This document shows positions 24,667 to 36,985 of a DNA stretch of 64,000 bases, one piece after another; the first letter of the stretch is position 1; each line of letters starts with the position of its first letter. Source of the DNA: Hirundichthys speculiger (Eukaryota > Chordata > Actinopteri > Beloniformes > Exocoetidae); assembly GCA_018398805.1 (NCBI GenBank), contig JAGFBZ010001254.1, positions 2,441,001 through 2,505,000 on the forward strand, in the 5' to 3' direction. The translations under genes were made by a program, and so were the position numbers. The notes below the pieces were generated by a model that saw nothing but the letters and a program-made list of their open reading frames with translations, did no database searches and had not been told where the DNA came from.

Positions 24667-25785
24667 ATGGTCGTCTTTGTAATTCTCTTTAACGGTACTA
24701 CACAAAAGAAGACTGATTCCTCTCACTCATCCAGCAGTTTTGTGTCTGTATCTGACCAAGTGAGATACATTTCCTGATGGTGAGAAGAAAAAAAAAGAAA
24801 AAAAAATTCTGGTGGATTTGGAAAAAGAGGTAACCTTTATAATTTCGATGGATACAATGATTTTTTATAAGAAGCTTTAAGTTTCACAGGCCTTGGGTAA
24901 TTACACTGTTTTTAATAATTCTGCAACCTGAGCATGTTTCATATTTCAGTGTTGCTGCTGGTGCTTTAACATAGTAATTTGATTCAGAAATCTGACTGTG
25001 TCAGATCCAATCACATTTCTTTACGTGTTTCAAGGTAAGAGAGGAAGAAAGAGTAGGGGGCTAATTTGATTTAAAGATCAGTGGTTCAGAAAACTCTGAA
25101 CAGTATTGGTATTTAATGACACAGCCTGTCTAACAATCATGACCAGCCTGCAATCTACATCAGAATACTGGGATGAATTACACTCTATCCTGCAGACTGT
25201 GCTTTTGATAAACATTAAATAGATAGGCTACTTTATTTCTGCCACAAACGTCAACACCCCACAACAGAACTTGCTTTTGTTTACTATTGTTGTCATTAAA
25301 GCGGTGTGTCCCTCTCTCTGTTTATTTGCTGGCTTTTTGACCAGTGGGATAAAGGCCTTGGTGTTTCCCTGTCGTCAATAAAATCAGTTCATATATTTAT
25401 ATATGTCCATATAATTTTGGCATGTGAAATAAAGGTATATATTTAATCTTGCCTTGCAGTGTAAAGTCCAGAGGGTATTGTTCCCAGATATCTTGTTGAT
25501 CTGAGAGAGTCCAAGCATACCTGGAGCATACCAGACCGTCAGCTGTGACACACTGAATGTGGACTGAAACACAATTGCCTTGACTGCTGTCATTGCTGAA
25601 ATGTTAATTTCTGCAGAAGGTGACAACTTTGGCCACCTGTCAAAGATTGACAGCATGATCAAGAATTTTGCAAAAATCTGCAAAACCTTCTTAGAGGACA
25701 ATCAAACTCTTAGGGAAAAAAAAAATGGAAATATGAAAAGAAATTCTGAGCTTATTCCAATTAAACATAAATTCAGAAGATGAAT
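24667..25785. other. Unique AT-rich DNA, no gene seen
   Basis: An A-rich patch lies at 24787-24806. Short overlapping frames at 25384-25783 on both strands have no recognisable domain. Confidence 0.4.
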
Positions 25786-26474
25786 TACCATATTGGCCTG
25801 AATATAGGACGACTCTGATTATTAGATGGACCTAATTTTTTATTTATCAATTTGGAAGATAAAAATATGACAATAAGGTTATTCATAAAACAACTTTTAT
25901 TGTACAATTACAATAGAAAACCAATTACAGAGAGATAACATTCTGCTGTATTGTTAAACATTTGATTTAATCTATTTTAGGAAGTATGGTACCATACTTA
26001 AGGTAAAGCATATCTCAGGTTTCAATGTTATTTAATATCAAGGTATAGTACTATTCAATAAACTTTATTCTCTTAAAATCTGAGACTATAACTCAGTGAA
26101 TAAGCAACAAAAATGTAGTTCAATAACTGCATTAAGGATGTCAATAACTGTATAACCATCAAAGTCGAGGTTATATTCGGCTTCAAGAAAAACATTAATA
26201 ATTCAGTCTTTAAAAAATAAATTCTGGACTGCAACAAAACTTTCAAACCCCTCTGTTGAAGTAGATCGTGTGATCCTCCACTTTTCATCAGATCCTGCTC
26301 CATGTGTTCACTGAGATGCTCCATTCGCTTACTGGTTACTCTGCTGCATGTACTGGTGCAGATGTGTAATGACAATAAAAAAGTCTAGTCCTCTATTATG
26401 AGATGACCCCCATTTTTGAGAGTATGATTTCTAGAATAAAAAATAAAATATCCTATCTTGTGGCCAATATGGTA
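25786..26474. mobile_element. Complete nonautonomous TIR DNA transposon, 689 bp
   Basis: The left end taccatattggcc and the right end ggccaatatggta are perfect 13-bp terminal inverted repeats. Subterminal motifs of the gaatataggacgac and ttagatgga type follow, mirrored at the right by atgagatgaccccc. No transposase frame is visible. Its right half is duplicated at 1-320. The flanks do not give a clear target duplication, so the superfamily is left open. Confidence 0.8.
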
Positions 26475-26934
26475 AGTACCAGTGCATCACGATGATCACA
26501 TAGTTTTAAATATTCTTTATTTAGAAAGGAGAACCATTTATATTTTTGTATTGCTTTTGTATTAATCTTATTTTATATTTACAACTGGCAAAGAGTTAAG
26601 GACACACTTTACATTGTTCAAGCAGGACCAGCCATTCATCAGATTTGACTTGCTTCTTTTTCAGTTTTACAATAAATGCAGTAAGCATTCTCTCAGTTCT
26701 TTTTGCCCATTTTATTTTGTTGCAATGTATGTAAAAACGTACCAAATAAGTACATGGCAGATTTTTTTTTTTCTTAAAGCTTTCCTTCAGTAAATATCGA
26801 TATGTGGTTGGCTGGAAAAGGATGTCTTTATGTTGTAAATTTAGAAAGTAAATTATTAGATTTTACTTAGTAATACAACATAATCTATGTGGTATTAGTT
26901 TGAGTACTGATGGCACAGCAAATGACATAATCAA
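26475..26934. other. Unique AT-rich DNA, no gene seen
   Basis: T-rich sequence without repeats or coding motifs that I could recognise. Confidence 0.4.
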
Positions 26935-27693
26935 GAGCAACGTAAGATATATGGTAACAACCTGGCAAAGCCATGGAAACAAAGCAGGCTTTTTTTTACA
27001 GTACAGTTTTACTTCAGTTACTGAGCAAATTAGTAGACTTTACTAAGTAATCCAACAGAAATGATATGTTACACTTCCTTAGTGGGTCAATTCTAAAACA
27101 CAGTGATAACATTATTTTGAAACATTAGAGTCAAAGAAAACTTCACTTACCCTAATGCCAACATACCCTTCACTGTTCACAGTCCCATAAGTTTTTTTTA
27201 CATAATGTTATTGAATTTGTAGCTCCGGCATTTTCATGAATTCCTTCCATTTTTTTTTTTTTAGCAGAAAAACGTTTACATTCACCCTAACTGATAAATA
27301 ATTTTAAAATAACAATGTCAGTTAATATAAAATGAAAAATTAGAAAAGAGAGAGATGATACAGTACATAATGTCTTTAATTACCTTAAATGTTTTTAATT
27401 TATCAGTATTACATTGTTACTGTATTAATGAGTAAGAATGTCTTTAGAATGTGTTTGGAAGCATATTTTAGTGTATATAATATAATTTATGGGCCTTTTA
27501 AAACTGCATCAATAATTTGGGATTTTTGGGATTCACGGGAGGAGGAAGCAATGTAACCCCCGTGAATAATGAGGATATACTGCATTTTGGACCATTAGAG
27601 TCAAATAAAACTGTTCCAACTGGATGTGAATCTCCATCATCACTGAGGTAATGTTTTGAATTGAAATAAAACAATTATGTTGTTTCTCTGAGG
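26935..27693 (+). repeat. Unclassified repeat, copy A, split by a Tigger-like insertion
   Basis: From about 26959 (cctggcaaagcc) to 27150 and again from 27587 (ggaccattagagtcaaataa) to 27693, the sequence follows the same order as copy B at 27694-28125. Copies A and B thus form a direct tandem of about 250-bp units. The intervening 27150-27587 is foreign to the unit and is described separately. Confidence 0.6.
27150..27587. mobile_element. Possible pogo/Tigger-type fragment inside repeat copy A
   Basis: The right part reads gggattcacgggaggaggaa, then cccccgtgaataatgaggat and atactgca. This resembles the right terminal region of teleost Tigger-like elements. A matching left TIR was not found. 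Assignment is by general resemblance only. Confidence 0.35.
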
Positions 27694-28125
27694 ATAACCT
27701 GGCAAAACCACTTTTAATTACTAAGTAAATGATTAGACTTTACTAAGTAATCCAACAGAAATGATATGCTACTTGGCCTTTAAATGAGCAGACACTTACA
27801 CATCCCTGACTGGGTCAATTCTAAAACAGATAATATTGTTTTGGACCATTAGAGTCAAAGAAAACTGTTCCTACTGGATGTGAATCTACATCATCATTGA
27901 GGTAATTTTTTGAATTGAAATGAAACAATTATGTTGTTTCTCTGATGATTTTACCAGCTCTTTTATCATGTATAGTTGTCTTGAAAGGCTTCATGGAAAG
28001 TATTTTCAAATTTTTAAGTAAGTGCTGCTTGTTGGAGCTTTGTCTTTTACCAAGATGACCTTCCATTTTAAACAATTGTAATTGATATGCCAGGTAAAAA
28101 AGATGTGTGTTTCTCTAAAACCTTT
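27694..28125 (+). repeat. Unclassified repeat, copy B
   Basis: The fullest plus-strand copy of the family also seen at 20824-21225 (inverted) and 26935-27693 (tandem). It ends with ccaggtaaaaaagatgtgtg and tttctctaaaacc, which in copy C reads as the reverse complement of ggttttagagaaacacatga. The class is unknown. Confidence 0.75.
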
Positions 28126-30189
28126 AACTTAACATTTAAATTTGTGGTAGTTACTTTGTAATTAAGTATTTTTTACTACCTACTGGGTAAATGCTTAGTA
28201 ATTAGGGGACTGTAAAAGAAAGGGTTACCATTTTACATTTTGAGATGGTTTCTTGAGTTTATAAAGCCACTCTAATTCCATCAAAGCTTAATTAATAATG
28301 GATTTTACTGTAAAATACATCAAAATGCACTTATGATGCATGAGCATAAAAAATATTATTTTCACCTGAATCATCATAATGGGGGGAAAAATGTGTCTAC
28401 TACTGTAGCTCTACATAATGATGTTCTGCTATTATTCCTGGGACATCCAGAGAAACCAAAGTGAGGACTTTTTGGGAGGATGGAAGAGGCTTAGAGGAGG
28501 CCCAGTCCATCATTAGCTGCAGCATGCTAACACACACAGTAAAATATTTAGTGTTGTGATGGCATGTCTGAAGTTTCCCCCTGCCTCAACAAGATTACTT
28601 TCCTTTATTAAGACAGAACAATGGACGAGGCTGAGGCTGCAAAAGCGTACGCTAGCTCCTTAGGTATTCATGAGGACTCAGATCTATCAAAGTAGACAAA
28701 ACACATGTAGATGTGTCTTCTCTTAATTCATATTTCATAGGCTGTGCTTGTGTGCTGCCTTTACAAGCTGTGTACTCAGTCCTCTGAACTTCCTTTTCCA
28801 TGCAGAGAATCTGGTTTTCATTATGCACCAATGAACATCAGTAAAAAGAAAATTTTCAGTTAATTTGAAAGAGGGAAAAGCAGCAATGTGTGGCATGGCC
28901 CCTAACGCCTACACAAGTTGTGCTGTTTTTATCAATGTATTCATTATTCTTAAATTTTGGAAAGTTTGCCCTTCAGTTCTCCATCCAGGCACTTAAATAC
29001 CTCATTGGGTAGATGGGTTGTTGATTGAGTTTCTTGACATGTGACTATGACTTGTAGCCATGTGATGACCTCATAATTTTATGTTCCATCAATGCACACT
29101 TCACTGCTTTCTTCTTCTCACCATCAGAACAATCAACTTGTTGTTGTTTAAAGGGACATTTATGGTTCAAGGGAATCATGTGCTTGACTACTTCTCACAT
29201 TTTGCCTGTGAAAAATGTGTTTTTTGTGCTGGCATGTCGGGTGCTGGTGCTGTTTTTGATGATATTTTCTATTATGTGAATCAGGAGCAGGCATATTGCT
29301 GATATTACTCTCTTGTTGGAACATCTTCTTTTTCTAACTGTCAGTTTGAAATGAACCAGACTGCATTGGGTGAGGGTAATTTGATGCATACATCTGAGAC
29401 TGCATATTCCAAAGTGACCCACTGTGAAAGGGTAATTTCAGTTCTACAGCACATCATTTTTGCATAAAGTCTCACACTGAAAGCAGATGCAGATAATCAG
29501 GGCTGAGTGATAGCAGCAGAAATAGTTGCAGATTTTGAATGACTCAAAGTAGTGGAGTTTCCTGTGTTTATCTAACCTGTGCGAGGCTTTGGGCAAACAG
29601 AGCACCAAGCCTGCAGCAGTCAATTTGAAAGTGAAATGAATAGCTTTTATTTATTTAATTCTTCTGCTCTGACAAGGTTTGGGGCTATTTTTGTGTGGCT
29701 GTGAGTGAAAGGGCAATGAAAAATGATAAATGTCAAAATTGAAGAAAAATGAAATTGCTAAACTACCAAATGTGAAGTTTGGTTCCTATATGCAGCACCC
29801 CTGCATCATTCTGGTTCTACCTTTTAAAATCCAGAATGAAAAAGCTTGCTTTTGACCCTGAAGCCTGGGTGGTTGCCATGCACATATTGGTCCTCATTTA
29901 TGAAATCTTCATAAATGTGAGTAGATTTGCACATAAATAACCTCTTTACTTTTTTTTTCTTTTTTTGTTGTGCCATCATCTAGCAAAACCATCTAGTGTG
30001 TATATGCAGTTTAATCTTGTAGCAGACTTTTTGTGAGATTGTGAAGGGTAAATGTGTCCTTCACTGGTCTTCTCTGGCAGTAAATTCTAACATCTTTTAT
30101 TATCATCCTGAATCCTGATTCTGTCAGAAAGGACTAAAAAACACCAGCAGTGAAAAATTTAAAGACAAGATAGTTAAAGAGACACGACA
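28126..30189. other. Unique DNA, no gene seen
   Basis: No transposon ends or coding motifs were recognised in about 2 kb. Overlapping frames at 29081-29422 on both strands lack any domain signature. Confidence 0.45.
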
Positions 30190-30520
30190 ATAAGGGTGTG
30201 GTGTGTACTGAGTTGTAACGTGTGAGGGGTGCAACACCCAACGTGTGTGGGGTGCAGCAAGCCAACACCCCACCCCACCCAGGATCCCCCCCAAGGGCCA
30301 CACCAGGCACTCAGCCCACCAGCAGGGGCATACCCAGGCCCACGCATCAGTGCAGGGAGGCCCCCACTAGTGGAGGGCCCCCCAAAAATAGGCACACCCC
30401 CCAGTGGCCCGGACCCACGACCACACCCCAAATCCCCCCCAGGACAGGGAAGGACGAAAAAAGGCCATTACGGCTGGCACAGCCCCCCACCCTCTCCCCC
30501 CGACATGTGTGCTATGTGTG
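30190..30520. repeat. C-rich, strand-asymmetric block
   Basis: The plus strand is dominated by C-runs (caccccaccccaccc, ggatcccccccaagg, atccccccca, agccccccaccctctccccc), so the minus strand carries many G-runs able to form G-quadruplexes. Three overlapping proline-rich frames are composition artefacts. Similar blocks occur near retroelement 5' ends in teleosts, but no adjoining ORF is seen here. Confidence 0.6.
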
Positions 30521-32190
30521 TGTGTCTACTATGTGCTTCCAGTGAACCCTGAGGTCAGAGTAAAAGCACAGCAAAACTGGACTACAGCGCTGATGGTGGA
30601 TGCAATAAATAAATAAAGGCATTTCTCTATGTCAGCAAAACTCTACTGCAGACAACTGCATTACCTGTATTATCTGAGAAACCTCTGTCGGTAATTATAT
30701 TGAAAAAAAAACAGTGTCAGGTCTCTCATCAAGATTGAGGGGTTAGTGATCCAACAGCAAACTCGAAGCACGATGATACTGTTTCAATATGTGTTATATA
30801 CTGCAACAGCGAGGGGATGTATTGGAGATTTCCTGTGTCTAAGAGTTAATAGTCAGATCAGGAAAATTGCACAAACAGCAGGTCACATGGCTGTCAAGTT
30901 ACTGAATGTAACTTGACATGATATTCTGCCAAATGTTATTTAATAAAGCATGAGTAAATTCAGGAAAACTTAATCATGACACCAAACTACCTGACAAGCT
31001 CTATTATCAAACTGCAACTTAGAGATAGCCAACCCCTCAAGACGTTTGGTCGCTCTAATATGAGAACATCAAAGCAACTTAAATACCACCTTGGCTCGAC
31101 CATGCAGGTGAACTTCATCACTCTTTCTTCATGTTTTTGTGTTAGACACACTTACAAATCCATATCTGTTTATGTCATCTTTTTTTTTTCTTTTTTTTGC
31201 ACACTGCCACATTCAGAGGAGAGCACTGTCAGTGAAAGTTAGTTCATTCTTATCATCTTTCATCTACAATGTAATATCTACATAACACTTGTGTCTCCAT
31301 GGCAACCCTGAAACCATAGAACTCCTCTTCCTGACAGCTTGGTGACCTTATTTTGGTCTCTTTGAACCATGCTGTTTCGCATTGGCTATCAGCCTGTTTA
31401 TTCCCAAATTTCAACCAGCTGCCCACAGTGAACCAGAGATTTTGCTGTCCTGTTTATCATGCACAACAGTGTCGAAAGAAAGATGAATCTGTCAGTGCAA
31501 AGCTGTTTTTCTGAATTTGTATATTCACCCGCTGCCATTTGGTATCGGTTGTTTAGCATTTATATTAAAGATGCTACATTTCCTTTTTATATCTAGTGCA
31601 AACTTAATCTCAGATGACCATTTATAACACCTGCAATGTTCTGTCCTGACATTCAGGGAAATGATATTCCAGTGCAATACAAATGGCATGTAGACGAAAC
31701 ATAAAAAGTCCTAAATTACATGTATGAACATGCTTTTTTGTTTTATAAACACAATAAACAAAATAAATGGGGCACCATAATCCATCTCTCTCAATATATC
31801 AATACAAAATTCTGAAAATGCAATACACTTTTTTTGTACCAGTGCATTGTAATTCCATCACTGTGCGTAATCCATTGGCGGATTAAACTTGTCTTTGGTG
31901 TATTTATGAAGCCAGGTGCAATGCTCTTCGCACTTCACTGCTTTGTCTTATTGGAATCAATGAGAGACCATGGTGGTTCACTCACTCCATTAATTTGATA
32001 TCATGAAACTGCCACTTTGTGCAAACCCTAGAGGAATATGTATGAGATCAGATTGCCCCACTTGTTTGGTTTTGGCCATAGGAGACTGACATCCCTTTAT
32101 ACCAACAAACAGAGGAAGTCACACAACAGGAGTCAAAGCAACAAAAAGGCACAAGTAAACCAAGACCAAAATTAAAAGAGGCTACATGAG
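30521..32190. other. Unique DNA, no gene seen
   Basis: No repeats or coding motifs recognised. An 88-codon frame at 30976-31242 has no domain. Confidence 0.4.
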
Positions 32191-32822
<632 letters not shown>

Positions 32823-34090
32823 TAGGGCTGTCAAAGTTAACGCGTTAACGCGTGATTAACGCAAAATAATTTTAACGCAACTAATTTTTTTAACGCGTGA
32901 TTAACGCGGGCCGGCCGTTGATGTACAATAGTAGAGAGGAGAGTACGTGTTGCCTCCAGGCTTTATGACCCTCGGGCCCCGCCGTAGTTGTAGTCCTGTA
33001 GTCCTCCGTTTGTCAAAACAGGAAGCCATACACTGAGGTCGACGTCCATGCCGCAGACAGACAGACGTAAATAAACCTCCGTTAGAAGTAGCTGGGATAA
33101 AAAGATACTATTTTGAATGGTAAGTTCAGCTTCAAAACCTTGCCTGATGGCTAACTCCACAAGATAAATGTTGTTTGTGTTTACTGTCGATGTGAATTTA
33201 GTTACCACCGGAGTCCTGACTACTGAAGTATCACTTGTCGGCTAATTAGAGCGCTGATGCAGAGAGCCCCACCCCCCCGTTTGAAGCAAACCACGAAAAT
33301 ATTTTGTATGAAGAACATAAGGGAAAATATTGAGTATGTATATATATATATATATACAATATATATTGGATTTGGCATTGTAGCAATAAATAAACATGCA
33401 TTTGTTTTGCATAAGGCAAGCATTTGTGTACTCTCATATTAGGCAAGGCAACTTTATTTGTTGAGCACAATTCATACACAAGGCAATTCAAAGTGCTTTA
33501 CAGATGCATAAAATCACAAGAAGGCAAATAGAATCATTCCATACAAGCATAAAAATAATCAATAATAAATAAAATTAATTAATTAAATAAAAAATGAAGA
33601 GTGCAGATAAAATCCTTCCAGTCATCATCTTCACATCTAAACAGAACTGTTTTCAGTCTGGATCTGAACATTGTCAGAGTTCAGGTAGTCTGGAAGACTA
33701 TCAAGGTCCAGATTTTAGGAGCATAAAACTGAAATGCAGCTTCACCTTGTTTAGTCCTGACTCTGGACACCAGCAGGAGACCACTACCTGAGGTTCTCAG
33801 AGTCCAGGTTGGTTCATATGGCTCTAACATGTCAGAGATGGACTTTGGGGCCATGAAGAGACTTGTACACAAGTAGAGCTGTTTTAAAGTCTATTCTCTG
33901 AGTGACAGGAAGCCAGAGACCTCAGGACTGGACTAATATGGTCATATTTCCTGGTTCTACAACTTGAAAAAGATCTGTATATGGTAGATTTAGAACAGAT
34001 AAAAATATGCGATTAATTTGCGATTAATCATGATTAATTATTGACAGTCATGCGATTAATCTGATTAATTATTTTGAGAAATTGACAGCC

Positions 34091-34094
<4 letters not shown>
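32823..34094. mobile_element. hAT element, nonautonomous, with nested L2 fragment
   Basis: The left end tagggctgtcaaagttaacg and the right end ttgacagcccta form terminal inverted repeats (tagggctgtcaa). Subterminal taacgcg (left) and gattaat (right) repeats are the hallmark of a very common teleost hAT family. The 33436-33975 interval inside is an L2 fragment. It lies in a TA microsatellite on both sides, so the 8-bp duplication cannot be read. No transposase frame remains. Confidence 0.8.
33436..33975 (-). mobile_element. L2-type LINE fragment nested in the hAT element
   Basis: It starts with the reverse of the LINE tail (ggcaactttatttgttgagc, then caaagtgctttacag). The minus-strand frame near 33681-33872 encodes GSGLLLVSRVRTKQGEAAFQ and FYAPKIW, the L2 polymerase C-terminus. 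It is related to the 8285-9225 copy but diverged, and is 5'-truncated. Confidence 0.75.

Positions 34095-34168
<74 letters not shown>
34095..34168. repeat. (TA)n microsatellite, right flank of the hAT insertion
   Basis: Pure TA repeat directly following the hAT right end. It is probably the continuation of the array at 32631-32822. Confidence 0.95.
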
Positions 34169-34171
<3 letters not shown>

Positions 34172-34928
34172 TTTGCTTTGCTAGTTCATTTCAGTAGTAA
34201 TAAAAATCACATCTGAACCTCTAACTTTTAAACCCTTTCTCAACATAAATTGTACTTTTAATATTTTTGTATCATCATTCCTCTTTGCTGGGTGATTGTT
34301 CTCCTTTTTCTTGTTGCACTGTTCTTTCAAGTCATCATTACAGGAATACAAATTATAATTCATAGATTAAAGATCTGCAACATGCTCTTTGGAGCCGGTT
34401 TTCTTCTGTTATCATTTTTCTGCATATACCTTGGATTAGCTCTCCAGCTGTGGATGTGGGCTTAATTAAATATGAAATACAAGTGCATCCAGTTCATTAA
34501 CTCTTCGATGAGATTTTGTTGCTTGATTTGAATACTGTCTGATTTTTTCATTATATATTATATTATGTCAATGTTGTGCTGTTTGTGTTTGAAAACCATT
34601 CAGGTGTCTAATTTTATAATATTCAACTTTAATATGTACAGTGAATATGCAAATTAAAAAAAAACAATTCCCTGATAATGTTTAACAGCTGCAGTAATCT
34701 TTGTAGTATCACATCAAATAAAGTGCTGCATCAGTTATTGTTTAGTGTTACTGTTCGTACAGTTTACATGAATGTAGAGAAGCGAGTATTATTTAAAAGT
34801 AAAGTAACTAAGCATATATTCATATCAGTTTGAATTGATATGAGCTTGTGGAAACTTGTGGGGCTGTTTATTTATCATAAGTGAGAAAAAAAAACTGCTT
34901 TTATGCTTTGTTTTAAGTGTATTTTTCC
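34169..34928. other. Unique AT-rich DNA, no gene seen
   Basis: Only short frames and no recognisable repeat in about 760 bases between the TA tract and the piggyBac left end. Confidence 0.4.
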
Positions 34929-36593
34929 AGGCTTAGATGCATAAGTGGGGTCAAAAATGACCCCATGTGTTGTTATTCTTCAAAATCTTTAAAGTTAAAT
35001 GTTGTAATATTTTCCTATTCCAGGTATTCCTCATAAAACATGTTTGTGACATGAGGCCATTTGTATTTTTATTTATTTTGTCATTAAATTTAAGAAAATC
35101 ACTACCCCACTCTTCCATAAGCGGGGTCAAAAATGACCCCAAGCATTTCCTATGGAATCCTCTATGAACTTCTATGAAATTCTATGATGACAAGAAGACC
35201 AGAGCCTGCCGACTGGAAACAGACCACATGGCAGCTTTCCGCTACATATGGGACCTGTTCCAGGTCAACTGCAGGCAGAAATTCATCCACAGTACCCCCA
35301 TTTACAGTGAATGAACCACTTGTGCCGTTCAGAGGGAGAACTAGGCTTCTGCAGTATATGCCGAGCAAGTCTGCCATGTATGGCATTAAGATTTTCTGGG
35401 TTTGTGATGCATGCACCCCAAATACAATTGATGGGATCGTGTACACAGGGAGACAACCAGAGGAAGACATCCAGAAGAATCTGGGGGAAACACTGTCCAT
35501 CAGTTGTGCAGTGGATTCAGACACACAGGTCGCAACATTACCATTGACAACTTCTTCACCAGTGCGCCGACAGAACAAGCCACATATTCCTCCAGTCATG
35601 AAGGCTTCCAGGTCCAGGGAGGTCCACAGCACTGAATTTGGTTCAATGGTAGCATGAATATGATCAGCTATGTGAAAAAAAGGGAATGGCTCTTCTGCTC
35701 CTTAGCACAATGCACCACAGCAAGATGGTGGACAAAACAATCAAAAGAAAAAAAACAGAGGCGATCTTCTTTTACAACCAGACCAAAGAAGGAGTAGATA
35801 CTGTGGACCAGATGGTTGGCAACTACACCTGCGAGCACCAGACGTAGAGGTGGCCCATGGTGCTTTGGTACAACATGATTAACATCACCACTCTGACAGC
35901 CAACTCATTTTTCAGGGCTCAGCACCCTAAATTTTATACTAGTATCACCAATGGACGATGACACTTCCTCACAGAGCTCTCAGAGGAGCTTCTGACTCCT
36001 CGTGTGAAAAGTCAACTGGAAGGTAACCTGAACCTACCAACCTACATTACTGAAGAATTGGGAAGGTGTGGAGTGACAAAAACTGTTGCGATCCGGCCAC
36101 AAGAGAGAAACACACAGGGCCAGCAGAATAGTGAGAGGTGCCAGTTGTGTCGAAGAAACAAGGATCGCAAAGCCATCAATTGCTGTTGGAAATGCAGTAC
36201 CCCTGTGTGCAATGGTCGCAGCCAGAAGCAAGTAGTTTGTGACACAGTGAGAAGAGAAGATGTTTGTGTGTGTCCATATGCGTGGACAGTGTTATGATCC
36301 CCAGACCTATTGAATGTTCTCTGTTCGTCCTCCATATAATCAGACAAAAGAACACAAACATGTTTTGATAGCTGATTTGTCGATTGTTATGGGGTAAAAT
36401 GTGAATAAAAAGTGAAAAATGAACATGACAAAGATGAAATTACTTTTTTGTTGAACAAAATATATCATCTCGAACCAAAATTAAAGAAATATCTGAAGTT
36501 TATTGAAAAAACGGATTGATTTTAATTGGGGTCATTTTTGACCCCACTTATGGAAGAGTTTAGGTATTGGTAGGTCATGCATCCAAGGGTTAA
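34929..36593 (+). mobile_element. Decayed piggyBac transposon
   Basis: The right end, reverse-complemented, starts ttaacccttggatgcatgac, carrying the TTAA target motif at 36590-36593. The left end near 34932 reads cttagatgcataagtgggg, a mutated counterpart. The dyad ggggtcaaaaatgacccc occurs at about 34947 and 35122, and its complement at about 36529. The internal transposase is a pseudogene (35184-36297). The left TTAA is not preserved next to the end, so the left boundary is approximate. Confidence 0.75.
35184..36297 (+). pseudogene. piggyBac transposase pseudogene
   Basis: In order: the first catalytic block VNEPLVPFRGRTRLLQYMPS with YGIKIFWVCDACT (about 35303-35415); after a frameshift NITIDNFFTS at 35533-35562; then YNQTKEGVDTVDQM near 35773-35814, RWPMVLWYNMIN after an in-frame stop near 35847, and a C-terminal cysteine-rich finger (CQLCRRNKDRKAINCCWKC, PVC) at 36139-36210. 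The family uses Asp in the first (DE.L) block; here it is Asn (VNEP), so that residue is lost, while the other two Asp remain. Stops and frameshifts make it inactive. The blocks resemble the Trichoplusia-type piggyBac lineage. Confidence 0.85.
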
Positions 36594-36604
36594 GGATTCT
36601 TTAA

Positions 36605-36985
36605 TTATTTTTCTTGCTCTTTTTTTTGTGCATGAAAAATACAGGTCGTGGAAGGGTGGACTGTAAAGTGGTGATGATTCTCTAAGCAGTCTGGACAATC
36701 CAGACAGGTATAGAAGTGCACAGGACAGACTTGATGACAATTGAGTAAAACTGGGTCAGAAATCTCCCGGGGCATGCTGAACTTCCTCAGTTGGCAATGA
36801 AAGTACAGTCTCTGCTGGGCCTCTTTCACTGGAGTCTTTGTGAATTGCCTATTTAAGGTCCTGTCTGATCATGGTGTGCAGGAACCTGAAAGACTACACA
36901 GCTACCACAGTACTCTTCAGGATCAGGAGGGGTGGGTGTGCTGCAGGGAACCCCTAAAGTTCACCGTCATCTACACTGTCTGAAT
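36605..36985 (-). mobile_element. LINE reverse-transcriptase fragment
   Basis: The minus strand encodes KEAQQRLYFHCQLRKFSM, matching the conserved AQQRLYFLRQLRKF segment after the RT domain of teleost CR1/Rex-group LINEs. It continues with VLLNCHQVCPVHFYTC. The plus-strand neighbourhood to 36985 (caggaacctgaaagactaca, tgaggatcagg-like text) covers the preceding thumb region in degraded form. Both LINE ends are missing. Confidence 0.65.

Noticed and set aside
30222..30616. Three overlapping proline-rich frames
   Set aside because: All three frames are open because of C-rich composition, so coding is not supported.
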